Positions 14,313 to 18,045 of a stretch of 18,045 nucleotides of DNA are shown here, one piece after another. A program made the position numbers and the translations under genes. Position 1 is the first letter of the stretch, and every line of letters begins with the position of its first letter. The notes under the pieces are model-generated. The model was not told the origin of the DNA, made no database searches, and saw nothing but the letters and a program-made list of their open reading frames with translations. Source of the DNA: Bacillota bacterium (GTDB taxonomy: Bacteria > Bacillota > Clostridia > Peptostreptococcales > Anaerovoracaceae); assembly GCA_023394035.1 (NCBI GenBank), contig JAEXBK010000053.1, positions 1-18,045 on the forward strand, written 5' to 3'.

Positions 14313-14762
14313 ATTAATTTTCCTTTCTGAAATCCCTCAATAAATCAAATAATAATACTTTTAGTATCAAACTATTATCACCTTCTTTCAGTAAATATTC
14401 TTGATTATTACGGCTATTCTGCTATTATAAAACAATTTTATAATATATATTATAATTATGCAATAATTATTTTTTATGATAAAATCTGTCTAACATGGAT
14501 AAACTCATAGATATCTGTTTAAGCATATCTATTTACCCTCGTTTCCTTAGCTTATCTTTGTCTATATTATGTGCATCAAGGAAATCAATGGTCGAATTTA
14601 AAGTAATTTTTGTACTATTTAGACTTATTATAATTCATGTGTATATTATTTACAAGTAATTTATATTATATTATTTTTTTACACGTAATTATAAATATTA
14701 ACTTCACATTTCAAGCTTGCCGGAATTCTCAAAGAAAGTGTAAATTCAGGATTGACTCATCC
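14313..14762. other. AT-rich non-coding region upstream of the bacteriocin gene
   Basis: No gene is supported between the precursor start and the purL terminator. The stretch is extremely A+T-rich. It holds the precursor ribosome binding site (14320-14327, - strand), a small inverted repeat ATACT-ttt-AGTAT at 14355-14367 that could be an operator, a perfect 18-bp palindrome at 14438-14455, and a two-copy direct repeat beginning at 14649 and 14678. A TATAAT on the - strand (14429-14424) is a possible -10, but no acceptable -35 lies at the right distance, so no promoter is called. Confidence 0.6.
14438..14455. repeat. Perfect 18-bp AT palindrome
   Basis: TTATAATATATATTATAA is its own reverse complement. 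The central 15 bases equal the core of the Bacillus dif site, but the flanking arm bases differ and A/T palindromes arise easily in such sequence. Function unknown. Confidence 0.4.
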
Positions 14763-14800
14763 AAAAAGCACTTCGGGCATTTTGCTTGAAGTGCTTTAAT
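14763..14800 (-). terminator. Terminator of purL (usable in both directions)
   Basis: AAAGCACTTC at 14765-14774 pairs perfectly with GAAGTGCTTT at 14788-14797 across a 13-base loop. On the - strand the stem is followed by TTTTT (A-run 14763-14767), about 67 bases after the purL stop. On the + strand the tail is taattttta. Confidence 0.8.
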
Positions 14801-14864
14801 TTTTATCTAAACTCAGGGATTCTCGTATTGTTTTGTCATGGATTATACGGAAGAAGAGAGCTTA

Positions 14865-17800
14865 TTATTTAAAATATTTCACCGCCGAGCGGAACATTCC
14901 CATGTCGAAGTTGCCCGGAACGTTCCTATACAGATTTCTGCCGATTCGCTCGGAATGAGCCATCTTTCCGAACACGCGTCCGTCAGGAGACGTTATGCCT
15001 TCAATGGCAAAATACGAGCCGTTCGGATTGTGCGCTATGTCGTTTGAAACGTTTCCGTCATAATCGGCGTACTGGGTCATGATCTGACCGTTCTGCGCGA
15101 GCTTTGATATGAGTTCGTCAGAAGCTACAAACCTTCCCTCTCCGTGTGAAATAGGAACCGTATATATCTCGCCCGGTTTTGTTTCCGACATCCAAGGTGA
15201 TTTATTTGAAGCTACGCGTGTGCGCACGAGCTTTGACTGGTGCCTTCCGATCTCATTAAACGTAAGCGTCGGATAAGTATTGTCTGTGTCGCAAATTCTG
15301 CCGAACGGCACGAGCCCTAACTTGATAAGTGCCTGAAAACCGTTGCAAATACCGCCCATCAGACCATCTCTGTTATCAAGCAGATCGTGAACGGCTTCTT
15401 TTATCTCTTCGTTTCTGAAGAATGCAGTTATGAATTTGCCGGAACCGTCAGGTTCATCGCCGCCTGAGAAGCCTCCCGGTATGAATATCATCTGAGCTTC
15501 TCTGATTTTGCGTGCAAACTGTTCAACTGACCTTGATACAGCGTTCGGATCGAGATTGTTTATGATGAAGATTTCCGCATCAGCTCCCGCTTCCGTAAAG
15601 GCTCTTGCAGAATCGTATTCGCAGTTTGTGCCCGGAAATACAGGTATCAGAACCTTAGGTGAAGCGATTATATTTGACGAATGGAGCGAAACTTCCCTGT
15701 TGTAATTAAATTCTTCTAATTTATTTTCTGCAACTTTTATGTTGCACGGATATACAGGTTCTAACTTTCCTTCATAGAGTTTCGACAGTTCTTCAAGGCT
15801 CATGATATCCGTCGCATGTGAAATATCAGACTTTGATGTGGTTCTTCCTATGAGCTTTGCGCCTTCAAGTAAAGCTTCCGGAGTTCCTTCTTTCAGCTCT
15901 ATTACGAATGAACCGTAATTTGTACCGAAAATTTCATCTGCGGTGAGTTTATCGTCAAAATCAAAGCCGACGCCGTTACCTATGCACATTTTGTATACAG
16001 CCTCAGCCATGCCGCCATACCCTAAAGTGTAAATTGAGTTTACATAATCATTTTTTCGTAACTCATTCACTCTTGAGAATACATTTTTCAGGCTTCCGGT
16101 TTCAGGAAGACCGTTCCTGTCGTATTCAGGCATAAGCATTACGACCTTTGATCCGGCTTCTTTGAAGTCAGGCGAGACGATTTCATCCGCTTTTGATGTA
16201 GTTACGGCAAATGAAACGAGTGTCGGCGGTACATCATACTTGTCAAATGAGCCGCTCATCGAATCCTTTCCGCCGATTGCAGCTATGCCGAGCCCCTTCT
16301 GAGCTTTGAATGCGCCGAGAACGGCAGCAAACGGCTTTCCCCAGCGCACCGGATCTTTTCCGAGCTTTTCAAAATATTCCTGGAAGGTCAGATATGTGTC
16401 CTTAAGCTCCGCACCTGTAGCAATCAGCTTTGACACGGATTCAATGACTGCAAGATATGCTCCCTTAAAAGGATTCGAAACCGAAATATATGGATTGAAT
16501 CCCCACGACATCAGAGAACACGTATCGGTTTCTCCCTTTTCGCGTGAAATCAGGTTTACCATTGCCTGAACAGGTGTTTTCTGATATTTTCCGCCGAACG
16601 GCATAAGTACAGAGCCTCTTCCTATCGTCGAATCGAAACGTTCCGAAAGACCGCGTTTTGAACAAACGTTAAGATCCGAAACCGTTTCTTTATACATTTT
16701 TTTGAAGTCAGCCGATATTTTCTTCTTTGCTTCGGAAGGCTTTTCAACTATTATGTCTATATGCTTCTTTGCACCGTTTGTATCTAAGAATTCGCGCGAA
16801 ATATCTACAATCGCTTTTCCGTTCCAATAAAGTTTCAAGTACGGTTCTTCCGTAACTCTTGCAACTATTGTAGCTTCGAGGTTTTCGGCGTTTGCAAGCT
16901 CGCAGAATCTCTGTGCGTCTTCCTTTTCTACGACGACAGCCATTCTCTCCTGAGATTCGCTTATCGCAAGCTCCGTTCCGTCGAGCCCTTCGTATTTCTT
17001 GGGTACTTTGTTAAGGTCTACTGAAAGTCCGTCGGCAAGCTCGCCTATAGCTACCGATACGCCGCCCGCACCGAAATCGTTGCAGCGCTTTATCATTTTT
17101 GCAGCTTCGCTGTTTCTGAAAAGCCTTTGGAGCTTTCTTTCTTCAGGTGCGTTGCCCTTCTGAACTTCCGCTCCGCATGTTTCGAGCGATGACGCCGTAT
17201 GTGATTTTGATGAACCGGTAGCTCCTCCGCAGCCGTCACGTCCTGTTTTGCCGCCAAGCAGTATTACGATATCCCCGTCCAAAGGACGTTCACGCCTTAC
17301 ATTTTCGGCTGGTGCAGCAGCTATTACTGCACCGATTTCCATGCGTTTTGCAACGTATCCCGGATGATATACTTCATCTACCTGACCTGTTGCAAGACCT
17401 ATCTGGTTTCCGTATGAACTGTATCCTGCCGCCGCAGTCGTGACTATCTTTCTTTGAGGGAGCTTGCCCTGCATCGTTTCGTTTATTGGAACAAGCGGAT
17501 CTGCAGCACCCGTAAGACGCATTGCACCGTAAACATAGCTTCTGCCTGAAAGCGGATCTCTTATGGCTCCGCCCACGCAAGTTGCCGCTCCACCGAACGG
17601 CTCGATCTCGGTCGGATGATTGTGCGTTTCGTTTTTGAACAAAAGCAGCCAAGGCTCTTTCCTTCCCTCAGCTTCGACTTCTATCTTTACCGTACAGGCA
17701 TTTATCTCTTCCGACTCATCGAGCTTATCGAGAAGGCCTTTACTCTTGAGATATTTTGCCGTTATGGTTCCGATATCCATAAGTGTAATCGGTTTCGTGC

Positions 17801-18045
17801 GGTTCAGTTCTTCCCTTACAGCCTTATATTCCTCGTATGTCTTCTCTACTTCCTCATCACAGAACTTTACGCTGTCTATTACAGTATTAAACGTAGTATG
17901 GCGACAGTGATCCGACCAATACGTATCTATGACCTTAATTTCCGTTATTGTAGGGTTTCTATTAAGTGAACGGAAATAGTCGCGGCACATCATAAGATCC
18001 GCCTCATCCATTGCAAGGCCGTTATCGGCTATATAGGCCTTTATC
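14865..18045 (-). CDS. purL: Phosphoribosylformylglycinamidine synthase (large, single-chain PurL), N-terminus beyond window
   Basis: The frame runs from TAA at 14865-14867 to the right edge without a stop. The first in-window ATG at 18011 is internal, because the codons upstream read YIADNGLA and continue family-typical sequence. About 1059 of roughly 1240 residues are present. PurL converts FGAR, ATP and glutamine to FGAM in purine synthesis. Visible are TYWSDHCRHTTF, FKNETHNHPTEIEPFGGAATCVGG (first AIRS-like ATP site), a central ADP/second AIRS half (FGAGGVSVAIGELADG), and a C-terminal glutaminase with nucleophile Cys (codon 15345-15347, in GGICNGFQ), His (15144-15146) and Glu (15138-15140) in ISHGEGRF. 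This is the integrated-glutaminase clade seen in Clostridia and streptococci. Transcription is leftward, ending at the 14763-14800 terminator. Confidence 0.97.
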   Translation of the reverse strand, partial: IKAYIADNGLAMDEADLMMCRDYFRSLNRNPTITEIKVIDTYWSDHCRHTTFNTVIDSVKFCDEEVEKTYEEYKAVREELNRTKPITLMDIGTITAKYLKSKGLLDKLDESEEINACTVKIEVEAEGRKEPWLLLFKNETHNHPTEIEPFGGAATCVGGAIRDPLSGRSYVYGAMRLTGAADPLVPINETMQGKLPQRKIVTTAAAGYSSYGNQIGLATGQVDEVYHPGYVAKRMEIGAVIAAAPAENVRRERPLDGDIVILLGGKTGRDGCGGATGSSKSHTASSLETCGAEVQKGNAPEERKLQRLFRNSEAAKMIKRCNDFGAGGVSVAIGELADGLSVDLNKVPKKYEGLDGTELAISESQERMAVVVEKEDAQRFCELANAENLEATIVARVTEEPYLKLYWNGKAIVDISREFLDTNGAKKHIDIIVEKPSEAKKKISADFKKMYKETVSDLNVCSKRGLSERFDSTIGRGSVLMPFGGKYQKTPVQAMVNLISREKGETDTCSLMSWGFNPYISVSNPFKGAYLAVIESVSKLIATGAELKDTYLTFQEYFEKLGKDPVRWGKPFAAVLGAFKAQKGLGIAAIGGKDSMSGSFDKYDVPPTLVSFAVTTSKADEIVSPDFKEAGSKVVMLMPEYDRNGLPETGSLKNVFSRVNELRKNDYVNSIYTLGYGGMAEAVYKMCIGNGVGFDFDDKLTADEIFGTNYGSFVIELKEGTPEALLEGAKLIGRTTSKSDISHATDIMSLEELSKLYEGKLEPVYPCNIKVAENKLEEFNYNREVSLHSSNIIASPKVLIPVFPGTNCEYDSARAFTEAGADAEIFIINNLDPNAVSRSVEQFARKIREAQMIFIPGGFSGGDEPDGSGKFITAFFRNEEIKEAVHDLLDNRDGLMGGICNGFQALIKLGLVPFGRICDTDNTYPTLTFNEIGRHQSKLVRTRVASNKSPWMSETKPGEIYTVPISHGEGRFVASDELISKLAQNGQIMTQYADYDGNVSNDIAHNPNGSYFAIEGITSPDGRVFGKMAHSERIGRNLYRNVPGNFDMGMFRSAVKYFK

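Noticed and set aside
14424..14429. TATAAT on the - strand as the bacteriocin promoter -10
   Set aside because: No -35-like hexamer lies 16-18 bases upstream and no TGn extension is present; in such A/T-rich DNA isolated -10 matches are expected.
14838..15047. A 69-codon + strand frame beginning near the purL stop
   Set aside because: Most of it is the complement of the purL glutaminase domain, and no ribosome binding site precedes it.
1..18045. CRISPR arrays, tRNA or rRNA genes, insertion sequences
   Set aside because: No regularly spaced repeat array, cloverleaf-like sequence, rRNA segment or transposase was seen on either strand.

Overview
The window looks like a chromosomal segment from a low-to-mid G+C Gram-positive anaerobe of the class Clostridia. 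This rests on the gene order tlyA / aminotransferase / mutS-mutL-miaA / aluminium-resistance-type PLP enzyme, on the large single-chain clostridial/streptococcal type of PurL, on strong AGGAG-like ribosome binding sites, and on a LysM protein behind LexA-type operators. No rRNA or tRNA gene is present, so genus is not resolvable.

Region 1 (1-10150, all + strand) is core genome. It starts with the 3' end of tlyA (rRNA methyltransferase), followed by a class I aminotransferase with its own promoter inside tlyA. A tightly packed run follows: mutS, mutL (4-base overlap), miaA, a XerS-like tyrosine recombinase (22-base overlap), a Met-gamma-lyase/aluminium-resistance family PLP enzyme, and a VTT/DedA-type membrane protein (11-base overlap). 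It ends at a clear intrinsic terminator. The overlaps suggest one transcript combining mismatch repair, tRNA modification, a probable chromosome-dimer recombinase and two genes of uncertain role.

Region 2 (10150-10740) holds a single small gene for a membrane-anchored LysM protein resembling the SOS cell-division inhibitor YneA. Its promoter carries three LexA-like boxes set exactly 30 bp apart, so it is probably DNA-damage induced. lexA itself is not in the window. Hairpins follow the gene.

Region 3 (about 10740-14765, - strand) is visibly A+T-rich and looks like an accessory bacteriocin cassette. Transcription order is a secreted 124-residue precursor resembling divergent lactococcin 972, a 24-bp perfect hairpin, a 652-residue multi-spanning membrane protein of the bacteriocin-associated (DUF1430-like) type, an ABC ATPase, and a 154-residue single-span protein of unknown function. 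The last three overlap by 4 bases each. A 552-base A+T-rich non-coding stretch lies upstream of the precursor.

Region 4 (14763-18045, - strand) is purL, complete at its C-terminus and cut by the window edge at its N-terminus, with its terminator at 14763-14800.

The two most interesting items are the triple-operator SOS promoter on the YneA-like gene and the divergent lactococcin-972-type cassette with its inter-gene hairpin and an unassigned fourth gene.
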